Positions 9,371-19,730 of a stretch of 64,000 nucleotides of DNA are shown here, in pieces (position 1 is the stretch's first letter; each line of letters starts with the position of its first letter). Position numbers and translations under genes: made by a program. Below the pieces are notes generated by a model. It was not told the origin of the DNA, made no database searches, and worked only from the letters and a program-made list of their open reading frames with translations. The stretch is from Symbiodinium natans (Eukaryota > Sar > Dinophyceae > Suessiales > Symbiodiniaceae), in NCBI GenBank assembly GCA_905221605.1, contig CAJNDS010002501.1:733501-797500 (forward strand). The letters run 5' to 3'.

Positions 9371-9448
9371 TACTGCATCGGGCTCCTTGCGGACGTGCAG
9401 CCACCGCCCACATCCTGGACCCAGCTAGGACTCCCGATCGCTGCGCCT
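9371..9448 (+). CDS. Exon candidate after a T-rich acceptor
   Basis: Follows GGTTTCTTGCTTTGAG. The frame reads YCIGLLADVQPPPTSWTQLG then LPIAAP. It runs straight into a G-strand array, so the 3' border is approximate. Confidence 0.38.
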
Positions 9449-9621
9449 TTAGGGTTTAGGGTTTAGGGTTTAGGGTTCCACAACCCGAAACCCTAAGAAC
9501 CCTAATAACCCCAGACCCAGTTCTTGGCTCAAGAGTTTGCGTCTTCTTGTTGGCTTTTCGCGTGTGGGCTCTTGGAGCCATCTCACCTGCCATAGGGAAT
9601 CCTAATCCTGCGAAGTGCCAC

Positions 9622-9712
9622 CCTGAACCCTAAACCCTAAACCCTAAACCCTAAAGCCTAAACCTAAACCCCAAACCCTAAACCCTAAACCCTAAACCCT
9701 AAACCCGAGACA
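9622..9712. repeat. C-strand telomeric array
   Basis: About 13 units, mainly perfect CCCTAAA. Confidence 0.9.
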
Positions 9713-9736
9713 ATTTCTGTTGACTTCAAGACGCAG

Positions 9737-9842
9737 CCGCCAGGTCAAAGGCATCGAGGAACTGGACGCTCAAGAGCAAGCGGCGGCACCCTCGGAACAT
9801 CGAAAGACCCAAGAAATCACATGCTGTAGAACGGGCGGCTGA
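9737..9842 (+). CDS. Exon candidate, Glu/Gln/Ala-rich
   Basis: Preceded by GACGCAG after a C-strand array. The frame reads RQVKGIEELDAQEQAAAPSE then HRKTQEITCCRTGG before TGA. Composition fits a helical or disordered protein segment. Unknown family. Confidence 0.38.
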
Positions 9843-10223
9843 AATTGCAACGTGTCATCATCCAGGAAAACTGCACAAGGTACTCGTGGAATGTCGAATT
9901 TCGAGCTGAACTGCAATATGCAAGTATCATCCACAGCCAGGCTTGTCAGCAACAGCAGGTCACGCCATCTACTGCTCAACCACTTCGTGAGAAGAATGCG
10001 CTCCGCAGTCAGAAGGAAAGGGCAAGCATCGCGACGCACACATCCCGTGTCAAAGGCTACGCCAGGGCCTGCGGAGGAGGCACAGCCTGAACAGACCCAC
10101 CACCCCTAAGCGACGGTTAAGCCAAGAGTGAACGTTGTACGGAGCTCTGCTTGCGCTCCAAGAGCGGTTCAACACGTTCTCGGACCCTTCCCCCTTTACC
10201 CGCTCCCTCCTCCCCTGCCCAAG

Positions 10224-10374
10224 GTTCTGCTTTGCGAGAAGCCGCAACCCCAGACTTGTTTTTGAGGGCCTTTCTGGGCAGACTTTGTTGCTTCATGTGG
10301 CGGATCCGGATCGATTTGAGGGTTCTGTCCTCGCAATGGTTCTGCCATCGAAGCTGGTTCATACTGTCGTACAG
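10224..10374 (+). CDS. Well-bounded exon candidate, unknown protein
   Basis: A 40-base C/T-rich tract ends CCCAAG; after 151 bases comes CAG followed by GTAAGT, a consensus donor. The frame reads FCFARSRNPRLVFEGLSGQT, then LLLHVADPDRFEGSVLAMVL, then PSKLVHTVVQ. Alternating hydrophobic residues suggest a folded beta-rich domain. No family recognised. One of the best single-exon calls in the left flank. Confidence 0.52.
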
Positions 10375-10844
10375 GTAAGTACGGCAAACGCGTTTTGCAT
10401 GTTTGTGAGGCGCTCGAGGATGCAGTAGTGGGCTGCGTGTTTGCGATGTGCTGTTTAGGGCCTTTAGGGTTTAGGGTTTCGGGCCAGGAAAAGACAGGAT
10501 TGTCCCCCAGAGTTGCCATTCCACGTCCTCCCTCCACTCTCAATTTAGCTGTAGCCGAATCTTGTAGCATACAAGTATCTTACGCAACTGAAGCCCGCAT
10601 GAAGTCGTTGATGGTGCAATAGCAGCAAAGCGAATGACTGATACAGAATCCAATGCACGAGCTGCAGTCGCGTGCTCAAGTTCAAACAAGAATGAAACCC
10701 CAAACCCAGAAACCACTTCCCAGGAAAGTTCGCTCCTTGGCCAACTCAGCGGACGTCCCAGCATCCTGATCTTCGAGCAAATCAGGGCGTCATTTGGAGT
10801 GCTGTTGGGGTGGAAGACGGGCTCGCACGAACCCTACAGCCTAC

Positions 10845-11210
10845 CCTAAACCTCCTAAACCTCCTAAACCTCCTAAACCCTAAGCCCTAAACCCTAAACC
10901 CTAAAGCCTTTCAAAGTAATGTTTCCTGCACTTCGATACTCGCCGAGTTGCTTGCAAGTTGCCGGAACCCATAGGCTCTGTGCAGCCATATCATTCAGGG
11001 TTTAGGGTTTAGGGGTTTAGGGGTTTAAGGATTTAGGGGTTTAAGGGTTTAGGGTTCAGGGTTTAGGGTTTAGGGGTTTAGGGGCTTAGGGGTTTAGGGG
11101 TTTAGGGGTTTAGGGGTTTAGGGGTTTAGGGGTTTAGGGGTTTAGGGGTGTAGGGGTGTAGGGGTGTAGGGGTTTAGCGTTTTAGGGGTTTAGGGTTTAG
11201 GGTTGTAAGG
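10845..11210. repeat. C-strand array, then TTTAGGGG octamer array
   Basis: 10845-10910 contains CCTAAAC/CCTCCTAAA units. 10997-11210 is a G-strand array in which the eight-base TTTAGGGG dominates (about 15 units from 11080) with TGTAGGGG variants. Confidence 0.88.
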
Positions 11211-11285
11211 TGCTCGATTTCAATCCTCAAGCCAGAAAGTAGTCGACTTCTAGGAAGGCCTGTTGCAAACTCCCTACATGCCCCG

Positions 11286-11495
11286 AAAACCTAAACCCTA
11301 AACCCCCAACCCCAAACCCTAAGCCCCAAAACCCTAAAACCCAAACCCCAACCCCTAAACCCTAAACCCTAAACCCTAAACCCTAAACCCTAAACCCTAA
11401 ACCCTAAACCCTAAACCCTAAACCCTAAACCCTAAACCCTAAACCTTAAACCCTAAACCCTAAACCCTAAACCCTAAACCCTAAACCCTAAACCC
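11286..11495. repeat. C-strand telomeric array
   Basis: About 20 perfect CCCTAAA units from 11350, preceded by degenerate units. It faces the G-strand array at 10997-11210. Confidence 0.93.
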
Positions 11496-11507
11496 TGCTC
11501 CTTCGAG

Positions 11508-11597
11508 GTGCGCATCAACTACTGCGACCTCTACGGCTTCCTCAAGTACGGCTTCAAGGCTCGGGGCTCGGCGCAGCCGGAAAAGCGACCTCCGCAG
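11508..11597 (+). CDS. Exon candidate with a possible GC donor
   Basis: Follows CCCTGCTCCTTCGAG. The 30 codons read VRINYCDLYGFLKYGFKARG then SAQPEKRPPQ. The end is CAG followed by GCCCTAACC, so the intron would start with GC supplied by the next C-strand-like repeat. The aromatic-rich segment looks folded; the family is unknown. Confidence 0.48.
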
Positions 11598-11636
11598 GCC
11601 CTAACCCCTAAACTCTCTCTATCATATAATAATTTA

Positions 11637-12203
11637 AACCTTAATGGGGAACGTGGCCATTGGCAAAAAAACCGTGGCCATTGGCAAAAAACCGTGGCCA
11701 TTGGCAAAAAAGCCGTGGCCATTGGCAAAAAAGCCGTGGCCATTGGCAAATTCGCCAATGGCCACGGGAAAGTTGCCAATGGCCACGGCTTTTTTGCCAA
11801 TGGCCACCAATGTCATTAAGGTTGGTCGCCAAAATGTGTTTTTCAAACCCAATTCGCACAAAATGCCCCCCAACCTTAATGGGGAACGTGGCCATTGGCA
11901 AAAAAGCCGTGGCCATTGGCAACTTTTCGGGCTTTTTGCCAATGGCCACGGCTTTTTTGCCAATGGCCACGTTCCCCATTAAGGTTGGCCCCCAACCTTA
12001 ATGGGGGCCGGGGCCATTGGCAAAAAAGCCGTGGCCATTGGCAAGTGGCATTTGCCGATGGCCACGGGAAAGTTGCCAATGGCCACGGCTTTTTTGCCAA
12101 TGGCCACGGCTTTTTTGCCAATGGCCACGGCTTTTTTTGCCAATGGCCATGGCTTTTTTGCCAATGGCCACGGCTTTTTTGCCCATCATGGCCACAGCTT
12201 TTT
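11637..12203. mobile_element. Cluster of three fold-back elements made of a 21-bp minisatellite
   Basis: Three tandem blocks, each opening with CCTTAATGGGGAACGTGGCC or a close match, continuing as copies of GCCGTGGCCATTGGCAAAAAA and then turning into the reverse complement. Blocks are about 11637-11824, 11870-11988 and 11992-12203. In the second, 11871-11922 and 11936-11987 are perfect 52-base inverted repeats around a 13-base loop. The third loses its right terminus in the poly-C tract. No protein is encoded; the frames on both strands are repeat translations. Fold-back or MITE-like origin is inferred. Confidence 0.7.
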
Positions 12204-12680
<477 letters not shown>

Positions 12681-12759
12681 AACCTCTTCTGGCCCAAGTC
12701 CAGGTTTCGGGCTCGAAACCCCCCACCTGGACCACTTCTAGCACTTTTCCCCACCCCGC

Positions 12760-12815
12760 AAGCAGAACGAAGACGAGCAGAGAAATACGAGCAGAGAGAG
12801 AACGAATACGTAGTT
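12760..12815. repeat. Short GARCAGAGAGAACGAATACG-type repeat
   Basis: A partial copy of the unit expanded at 13740-13850, so the same unit brackets the intervening minisatellite. Confidence 0.55.
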
Positions 12816-12957
12816 GGTTCTAGGGTGGGTTGGGGATTGGCTCGAACTGGAATGGTTCGAGGGTGGGGTGGGGGAAAACAAAACATGAGGTTAACAAATT
12901 AGTTTTTTTGTCAATCCGGACCAACACTTTTGGTTCTACCTTCGGTCTGGGGAAAGC

Positions 12958-13610
12958 AAGCGCGAAGACAAGGGACATGCGACAAAGCCGACGAGCATCA
13001 AGGGAGGGGACATACGACAAACCCTGAGAGCGCGAAGGGAAGGGACATGCGACGAAACTGTAGACCTTTCATCAAACCATACGAGCACGAAGGGAGGGGA
13101 CATACGACAAACCCTCCGAGCACGACGGGAGGCTTACGACAAACCCTAAGAGCACGAAGGAAGAGGGCGTACGACAAACCTGTAGACCTCTCGTCAAACC
13201 CTACGAGCACGAAGGGAGGGGACATACGACAAACCTCTAAAATAAACCCGTACATTTCTCAATGTTTTGGGATTCTCTGCAAGCAGAAGAAAAGGGACAT
13301 ACGACAAATCCGACGAGCACGAAGGGAGGGGACATACGACAAACCTCTGAAAATAAAACCTCAGTTTCTTAATTCTTGGGATTCTCTGCAAGCAGACAAA
13401 GAGGGACATACGACAAAGCCGACGAGCACAAAGGGAGGCGACATACGACAAAATCTAAGAGCACGAAGGGAGGGGACGTACGACAAACCTGTAGACCTCT
13501 CATCAAACCCTACGAGCATGAAGGAAGGGACATACGACAAACCCTACGAGCACGAAGAGAGGGGACATACGACAAACCTCTAGGCCCTCTAGGCCTCTCA
13601 TCAAACCCTA
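12958..13610. repeat. Minisatellite with GGGGACATACGACAAACC core
   Basis: About twelve units of 33-55 bases sharing GAGCACGAAGGGAGGGGACA and then TACGACAAACC. Two units are stretched to about 110 bases by an insert containing TTTTGGGATTCTCTGCAAGC (near 13265 and 13373). The frame 12930-13583 stays open as (R)ARREGTYDKP-like repeats; a real protein cannot be excluded, but repeat origin is sufficient. Confidence 0.75.
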
Positions 13611-13739
13611 CGAGCAGGAGTCAACATGAGGCGAGGTCACCGGGGCACTAATTGGAAAGCAACCATGTGGAAGCCAGGCAGCTTAAAGTGTGCCAAACAC
13701 AACCAACAAGACAGCCAAAAATAGGCAGGGTCACCGGGG

Positions 13740-13855
13740 AAAACGAACACGAGCAGAGTGAATATGAGCAGAAAGAGAACGAATACGAGCAGACTGACGT
13801 CGAGCAGAGAGAGAACGAATACGAGCAGACTGAATACGAGCAGATGCTGAGGAAA
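13740..13855. repeat. GAATACGAGCAG minisatellite
   Basis: Units of 12-24 bases. The frame 13652-13939 reads an acidic ENEYEQT/K-type repeat and continues to a stop at 13939. The GTTTTGGGATTCTCTG motif of the previous minisatellite recurs at about 13880. Confidence 0.65.
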
Positions 13856-13961
13856 AATGTGAACTTTATATTTCTTAATGTTTTGGGATTCTCTGGGTGG
13901 GTGGGTTTTTTTCTAGAGTCCAGACAGCGGCTCTACTAGAGATTGCTCGACCCAGAGCTGC

Positions 13962-14065
13962 TGAACCCTAAACCCTAAACCCTAAACCCTAAACCCTCAA
14001 CCCGAAACCCCAAACCCCAAACCCCAAACCCTAGACCCTAGACCCTCGACCCTCGACCCTAGACA
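13962..14065. repeat. C-strand telomeric array
   Basis: CCCTAAA followed by CCCCAAA, CCCTAGA and CCCTCGA variants in short runs. Confidence 0.87.
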
Positions 14066-14530
14066 AAGAAACCCAGCGATGTCCAAACTCCAAAACCCCG
14101 GAGCCTCGGGGGCGTTTCCAAGTTTTGTCCTCGGCATACTCTTGCAAGAATGGTCTCTGGCTACGTTGAGACGATCGTTCCGTCCAGGAGCCTGCCTTCA
14201 ACCGGAAGAAGCCGATGGTGTGAACGCAGGGCCTTAGCTCGGTTTAGGGTTTAGGGGTTCAGGGTTCAGAAACCCTATGGCTGTTCATGTATGAGGGAGC
14301 CCACATGGTGAACACTGTATAGGGGCGATGTTCATGGTGGTTGATATGCCTACCCGAAGCACTCGACGGCCCTTGCTAGAAGACATGACTAAGAGGCCGC
14401 TCAGGCCCGTGAGGCTTCACCCTCAGCCCTCAACTCTAAACCCTCCTAAGCCCTAAATGCTAAACCGTAAAGCTCTCAACCCTAAACCCCATGCCCTACG
14501 TCCTGAAGGGCGCGGCCCGGGCTCGGGCAG

Positions 14531-14618
14531 CGACAATGGGCCCTGTGCGTCTTGGAGCGGAGATGGGGAGCGAAGAAATGGGTTCAAGAGTATCTGACGT
14601 ATGAACATGTTTCACAGG
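14531..14618 (+). CDS. Exon candidate, Trp-rich
   Basis: Preceded by GGCTCGGGCAG and ending CACAGG before GTTTGAGGGG. The frame reads RQWALCVLERRWGAKKWVQE then YLTYEHVSQ. Three tryptophans and heptad-like spacing give a protein look. Unknown family. Confidence 0.42.
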
Positions 14619-14868
14619 GTTTGAGGGGCCATCCTCGTTGAGTCTTTTGAATGCTTGTCAACTCAGGGAAAGATTGAGGCTGTTGACGGTTCACAAAATC
14701 AAGTGATTGAGCTTACTTGTTCCATGACTCTTGCGAATGCTTGCAACAGCAGGCCCACGGTTCTGGGTGAAGTCGATGTGTTTTTTTGGGGAAGCAGTGT
14801 CGATTGCTCCGGTGCTCATTTTGCAGGACTCTTGCCTTCACAACCTACGACGAGGTTTGAATGATGAC

Positions 14869-14924
14869 TTGGGATGTTCCCGAATCCCTTGTAAGGACTG
14901 TTAGAAAAAGGGGGAACGTCCCAA
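14869..14924. mobile_element. Family 1 inverted-repeat element, 56-bp copy
   Basis: TTGGGATGTTCC on the left and GGGGGAACGTCCCAA on the right with only the GTAAGGACTGTTAG core between: the shortest complete-ended copy. Confidence 0.55.
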
Positions 14925-16181
14925 ATTTTGACAGTACCTCGCACCGCAGAGCAGGCGGACTCGCAACGATTTTGGGCTCACAGACGGAGCGGGGCCGCAG
15001 AGAGGGGACGGAACAGGCCCCACCGCCAGTGTCCGCACTCTTAGAGGACTGGGTTGCTTTAGGATGTAGGGCAATTTTTGGGGATGTGTTTGATCTTATC
15101 TCAGCCCAAAATCGCTTGTCTTAATTTGCTCATAGTGAGAGTTTGGGATTTCGGTTCCCTCCGCCTCTATAGTCTGTAGTCCCTTCAGCTTGAGTTGCTT
15201 GTACAAGGGATAGTTGCGCGCATCCCTTGAGGACCAAGATGGCAGGCATTACCGACGAGATGAAGCAGCTGCTTGACCCTCAGACCCTCAGTGACTGACA
15301 TCTGCGCCCCCAAAAGAGGCTGGGAGTTGGTAGAAACAGCATTCCACCACCCAGCCCTGTAAAGCAATGGTCCGCAGGTTTCAGGAAGTTTTCCCGGCTT
15401 GGGTTCGGGCTTGTTGTGGGGTTTCGGACCGTCGCAGTCTGGCAGTCCCAAAGACCCGAAGCCAAGCCACGCGCAAGGGCGGGCTTCAGACGGGGCGTGC
15501 CGCTGCAGAACAATCACAGGCCCACGGGTGTCGTCAAACCCTGCTAAAACCCTAAACGCCTAGATCATGAACCCGCAATCTCCTCAAGCATCCCAGAACC
15601 CTACTTCCGAGCAGGCCCTAAACCTCACGAGACGTAGGATTTAGGGCTTGGGGTTCAGGGTTGGCCCAGGTTTGGTCCACCTAAGAGAAATATTTTGCAG
15701 TACCGCCCTCCTCCCCCAAAAAGGAACCCTACTTGTATGAATAGTATGAATTAAGGCTAAGTTGGAAAGGTGAGACCAAGGTGAAGGAGCATCAAGAATC
15801 AGTCGTGGCAGTCCCAAACCTCCAGCCTCCCGACGTCCAGAACTACAGCTTTAGTCGCCTTGAACCCTTAAAATTGGGTGCAGGGCTGATTGACCATGTG
15901 ATCTAAAGGTCCCTTCTTCGGAAATGATCTAGATTCCTATGGGCGCAAGAGGGACATCTCGGGTCTTTTTCCAGGTCTGTTGATCCACAACCATGTCTTC
16001 TGCAACAGGCATAGGCTACAAGGGCTCTCAGCTCCCTAAACCTTCAACCCCTTAACCCAGACCCCCAAACCCTAAACTCTAACCTTCCTGATTGCAACAG
16101 GGGTGCCACGCTCCAGAACTCGGAGTACCTGGCCCACAGGGACCCCCACGATGCTTGTTGCGGGGATGGGGGTGGGAGGTT
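14925..16181. other. No gene seen
   Basis: Unique sequence with scattered degenerate telomere-like units (15545-15660, 16040-16085). Short frames only, none with good borders. Confidence 0.4.
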
Positions 16182-16238
16182 TAGGGTTTCGGGTTTAGGG
16201 TTTAGGGTTTAGGGTTCAGGGTTTAGGGTTTAGGGATT
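16182..16238. repeat. G-strand telomeric array
   Basis: Eight units, mostly TTTAGGG, immediately left of the AT-rich island. Confidence 0.88.
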
Positions 16239-16512
16239 AGAAAACAACAAGCCAAGACTTTCGGTGAGAAACACAAAGATAAACTTTGTCAAGTGAAAGA
16301 ATGTTCTCGCGGCAATTGATCTACACACAACCACAAGGCACGACACCTTAAATCACAAAAGCATCAAGCACGTCTAAATCAACTTTACGAAAATCAAAGC
16401 TATTAATAAAATTGTATACATTTTATGAATAGAATGGGACTAACATTGAATAAAACAAATACGTTAGCAGCAGAAAATATTTTTCTAAGTGGAACTGGTT
16501 TGAGCGACCTAT

Positions 16513-17030
16513 ATGCAACAAGAAACAGAATTAGGAGACATCAACGCTGCAAACTCTCCAAACAGACAAGCAAAGACAGACGCTATTGATATTCTGAACA
16601 GCAAACTAAGCTTTTGGGATATTCGTCCTTTAACACATCAGTTAAATACCGATGACCAAACAAACTTAATTCTCCACGAATTATTTCCGCAAAGTGGAGG
16701 TAGATGCTACGTCTACCAGGTACTATACATCCACACATATCGGTACAAATCCATCAACGAGCTTCCAAACGAACATACCCAATTCCAAACCAAGTGACTA
16801 TCCATCTGATCTGTTCCGTGTCAGGACTCACATTTGTGTTGGTTGAGGCAGACGAAACGAAGAAACAATGGAAGTTGAACAGCCCTGACAAAATTAAAGG
16901 ATACAGGCAGAAGTTTATTGAAGAGAAAAAGGCCGAAACAAAGGAAAGCAGCAATACAGGCAAAACGAAGAAGGCCAGGCAAAGGATAATACAACCAAAT
17001 CATGTATCATTGCGAGCTGTGCGGTTATGA
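16513..17030 (+). pseudogene. Possible broken gene in the AT-rich island
   Basis: Frame 16513-16797 begins MQQETELGDINAANSPNRQA and contains FWDIRPLTHQLNTDDQTNLI. A second frame, 16704-17030, overlaps it and contains KIKGYRQKFIEEKKAETKES. The two could be one reading frame split by a frameshift, or two exons. No family recognised. Confidence 0.3.
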
Positions 17031-17091
17031 CATTAAGAAGTTGAAGAAAAAGCAACACGAAACGCCCAAACCACCAATGCTTCTTGCATAA
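17002..17091 (+). CDS. Small ORF with a Cys-x2-Cys motif
   Basis: Twenty-nine codons starting MYHCELCGYDIKKLKKKQHE. The C-x2-C followed by lysines and a histidine resembles half of a C2H2-type finger, but the second histidine is missing at the usual spacing. It overlaps the 3' end of the preceding frame and may be the C-terminal part of the same broken gene. Confidence 0.28.
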   Translation: MYHCELCGYDIKKLKKKQHETPKPPMLLA

Positions 17092-17429
17092 AAGTCTGAG
17101 CAGTTAAAACCTGGAACGACCAGATAACAAGGGAAATGTATTATGGCATGGAATGTTTCTGTTGCTTGAAATGCAAGAGGAAAGAAACTTTTTTATGACT
17201 GGTATAAGCATGAATTCAGCAAAGAACATAACACAGCATGGTAAGATGGTCTAAGTTATGTGGTTCACAAAACATACAGCCTAAAACAAGCACGCATGAG
17301 TTGGTTTTGTGGGTCTAGTAGGTTGGTTGAGAATGCTTTGGCGGGAGATGGGAGGCGAGTTGGGGCACAGGTCTGAGGACAGCACCTGCTTGCTCTAGTC
17401 AGGCCCGAGTCTCAAAAGCCACGCACAGG

Positions 17430-17566
17430 TTTAGGGTTTAGGGTTTAGGGGTTTAGGGGTTTAGGGGTTTTGGAGTTTTGGGTTTTAGGGTTTTAGGTTT
17501 TTTTGGGGTTTTAGGGTTTTAGGGTTCTAGGGTTTTTTAGGGTTTTTGGGGTTTTAGGGTTTAGAG
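17430..17566. repeat. G-strand array with TTTTAGGG octamers
   Basis: Starts as TTTAGGG, then TTTAGGGG, then TTTTAGGG and T-lengthened variants. The last unit ends TTTAGAG, the possible acceptor of the next exon. Confidence 0.86.
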
Positions 17567-17654
17567 GTCCATCTCTGGGCTTGCAACGGCCACAAAAAGC
17601 TGATGCGTCGGAAGAAGGCGGAAGAAGGTCTTCGGAATGCTGGAGGGCGCCAAG
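17567..17654 (+). CDS. Exon candidate, basic, acceptor in the telomeric array
   Basis: Follows GTTTAGAG and ends CAAG before GTTCTG. The 29 codons read VHLWACNGHKKLMRRKKAEE then GLRNAGGRQ. Lysine/arginine-rich helical look. Unknown family. Confidence 0.45.
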
Positions 17655-18004
17655 GTTCTGGTTTAAGGGCGTTGGCCCGGTTCCGTCAACTCAACTTTAT
17701 GTTTTCAGCGTGCGACGTCTCATACGGTCGCTACCTTGCTCCTAGATTAGGAAAGATCAGGTACCTCAACCTCGTTCAAGGCTAGGAAACTTTGGGGGCT
17801 ACCCCTGCACTAAAGGGACCACCTGAGAGGAGATAATCCCCAGTGGGATGATTATTCAGAAGCCGAAGGAACCACAAACCCGAAACCCTGCTACACCCTA
17901 AGCCCGTGTCACAAGAGAGTTGACGCTGGGTCACTCCTTGTAGATGTCTCCAAGGGCCCCTTAACCATCAACCCCAAGCCCTAGACCCTGAACCCCCAAG
18001 CCCC

Positions 18005-18110
18005 TAAGGTTCGGGTTTAGGGTTTAGGGTTTAGGGTTTAGGGTTTCGGGTTTCGGGTTTCGGGTTTCGGGTTTAGGATTTAGGGTTTAGGGTTTAGGGT
18101 TTAGGGTTAA
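18005..18110. repeat. G-strand array with a TTTCGGG run
   Basis: TTTAGGG, then four consecutive TTTCGGG units (about 18043-18070), then TTTAGGG again. Confidence 0.9.
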
Positions 18111-18128
18111 CCCGAAAACCCGAAACAG

Positions 18129-18244
18129 GAGAATGTTCAGCCTGTCGAGCTGGAGAACCTGAAGCGAGTCTTCAAGTGGTCTGGGGCCCTTTTCTCTGAG
18201 CACGGCCTTGCCGCCCACTTGGGTACTACTGCCCCAGAAACAAG
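18129..18244 (+). CDS. Exon candidate, unknown
   Basis: Preceded by CCCGAAACAG and followed by GTGCAT. The frame reads ENVQPVELENLKRVFKWSGA, then LFSEHGLAAHLGTTAPETR. A good amphipathic-helix pattern at the start. Upstream intron would be the G-strand array at 18005. Confidence 0.5.
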
Positions 18245-18553
18245 GTGCATGAGGGGATTCCTATATTAGTGATAGAGGCTGCCTCCTAAAAAAAACTCAG
18301 CTCTCATGCTGGTTTGAGGCGAGCAGGGAAGAATCTCTCAGACTTGGACCCACCATCCCACCGACCTCGAACACATGTCCTAGCATTCTCCAGCATTCCG
18401 GACTAGGCTCGACACCAAGAAAGATGACAGGATCTGCTGGCAGGACCGCGACTCGGATGTTCGGAGTTCCGAGCCGCGCTTGGCGCCTCGTTTCCGATGT
18501 TTCTTGGGCTTTCCTGCCTGGACTGCGCGGCCCCCAAAACCCGAAACCCCAAG

Positions 18554-18646
18554 CCCTTTGAGTGTTCGGCGCACGAGGAGCTTTCAGAAGCTTTGGTGAA
18601 GCTGGGACCGGATTCCCAGAGCGCTAGGAAGTTGCTGGTCATGGGA
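18554..18646 (+). CDS. Exon candidate, helical, ends before a G-strand-like tract
   Basis: The frame reads PFECSAHEELSEALVKLGPD then SQSARKLLVMG, followed by GTTGGGGTTTGGGG. The amphipathic E/L/A/K pattern is strongly coding-like. The upstream border is uncertain (AAG or GAG at 18553-18562). Confidence 0.45.
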
Positions 18647-18726
18647 GTTGGGGTTTGGGGTTGCGGGTTTCGGGGGGTTTGAGTTTGGGGCTTAGGGTTG
18701 GGGTGCACCCTAGACCCGTAAAAGGC

Positions 18727-18950
18727 AAACCCTAAAACCCTAAACCCTAAAACCCTACAACCCTAAAACCCTAAGACCCTAAAACCCTAAAACCCTAAAA
18801 CCCCAAAACCCCAAAACCCCAAAACCCTAAAACCCTAAAACCCTAAAACCCTAAAACCCTAAAACCCTAAAACCCTAAAACCCTAAAACCCTAAAACCCT
18901 AAAACCCTAAAACCCTAACCCTAAAACCCTAAAACCCTAAACCCCAAACC
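18727..18950. repeat. CCCTAAAA octamer array
   Basis: About 25 units dominated by the eight-base CCCTAAAA, with CCCCAAAA in the middle. A homogenised variant distinct from the seven-base arrays on either side. Confidence 0.93.
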
Positions 18951-19587
18951 CGGGATCGGTCTTGCAGCACAGGGCCCCCAAACGGGGCCATGAGCTGACG
19001 TGCTTGACAAGATTGAGATCAGATCCCTATTATTCGAATCCCTATGACAGGGTTTAGGGTTTAGGGTTAGGGTTTTGGGTTTTGGGTTTTTAGGGTTTTG
19101 GGTTTAGGCGTAGAACCCCTACACGATTATGAGTACAGTCTACGCAACCCTGGATACCTCTGTGAATTCAAGGGCCCCGTTATGAAGCCTCCAAGCCATA
19201 AAGCGCGAACATTTAAATCCCCAAGCAACTCTTGAGGTGCGAAGACTGCAAAGGATCAGATTGAGCTCTGGATTTGGGAGGCCAGAGGAGGAGGTTTTGG
19301 TCTGGGTTTTTGGGGTCAGGGGTTTAGGCTGAGAGTCTAGGACTTCGGCTTACCAGTTGAACTATGCTGGGTTCGGCGAAGTCCTCCTCCCATCAGTGGC
19401 TCTTCCAGATCGCAGAAGGATTAGCCGCACGACTGGGGTGTGCTATTTGGCTTTCACTGGCCTGTTCTCTCTAAGGTGCCCTTGGCTTAGGCGTCATCCG
19501 TACGACCGTCGTCATCGCTGATGCAACTATCAGCCCTTGAACCCAGCCCCAGAACCCAAACCCTAAACCCCCTGGGTCATTAAAAAG

Positions 19588-19688
19588 TTGGGATGTGCCC
19601 CCCTCTTACAGTCCTTACTTAAGGGATTCCAATAGGGGGGTACCTTATATTCCCAAAATGAAGGAGCTGCTATAAGCGGGAACATCCC
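19588..19688. mobile_element. Family 1 inverted-repeat element
   Basis: TTGGGATGTGCCCCC and a CTTACAGTCCTTACTTAAGG-like core on the left; TATAAGCGGGAACATCCC on the right. It ends 18 bases before the micro-exon candidate at 19707. Confidence 0.55.
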
Positions 19689-19706
19689 CTAGCTCCACAT
19701 ATGCAG

Positions 19707-19730
19707 GTCGATGACGACCTCGACCAGATG
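19707..19730 (+). CDS. 24-nt micro-exon candidate
   Basis: CATATGCAG, then eight codons VDDDLDQM, then GTAGGT. Both borders are strong; the length is a multiple of three. Too short to be certain. Confidence 0.33.

Larger units (their letters stand above)
16240..17330. other. AT-rich island of possible foreign or organellar origin
   Basis: Clearly lower in GC than both flanks; for example 16381-16440 has 14 G or C in 60 bases. It begins just after one telomeric array and ends before another (17430). It contains most of the lysine-rich coding-like frames in the window and no telomeric repeats. Origin (organelle, virus, other insertion, or an old gene) is not determined. Confidence 0.5.

Noticed and set aside
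9500-9530. Dinoflagellate spliced-leader remnant (TTGGCTCAAG)
   Set aside because: Only the last ten bases match what I recall of that leader; could be chance.
11499-11597. Selenoprotein W-like (Rdx) segment
   Set aside because: VRINYC recalls the start of that family, but the C-x-x-C/U redox motif is absent (CDLY).
12690-12735. tRNA T-arm-like hairpin
   Set aside because: GTCCAGGT and ACCTGGAC pair around GGTTTCGGGCTCGAAACC, but there is no acceptor stem, anticodon arm or conserved T-loop.
19030-19055. tRNA-like TTCGAATCCC
   Set aside because: Isolated match without the rest of a cloverleaf.
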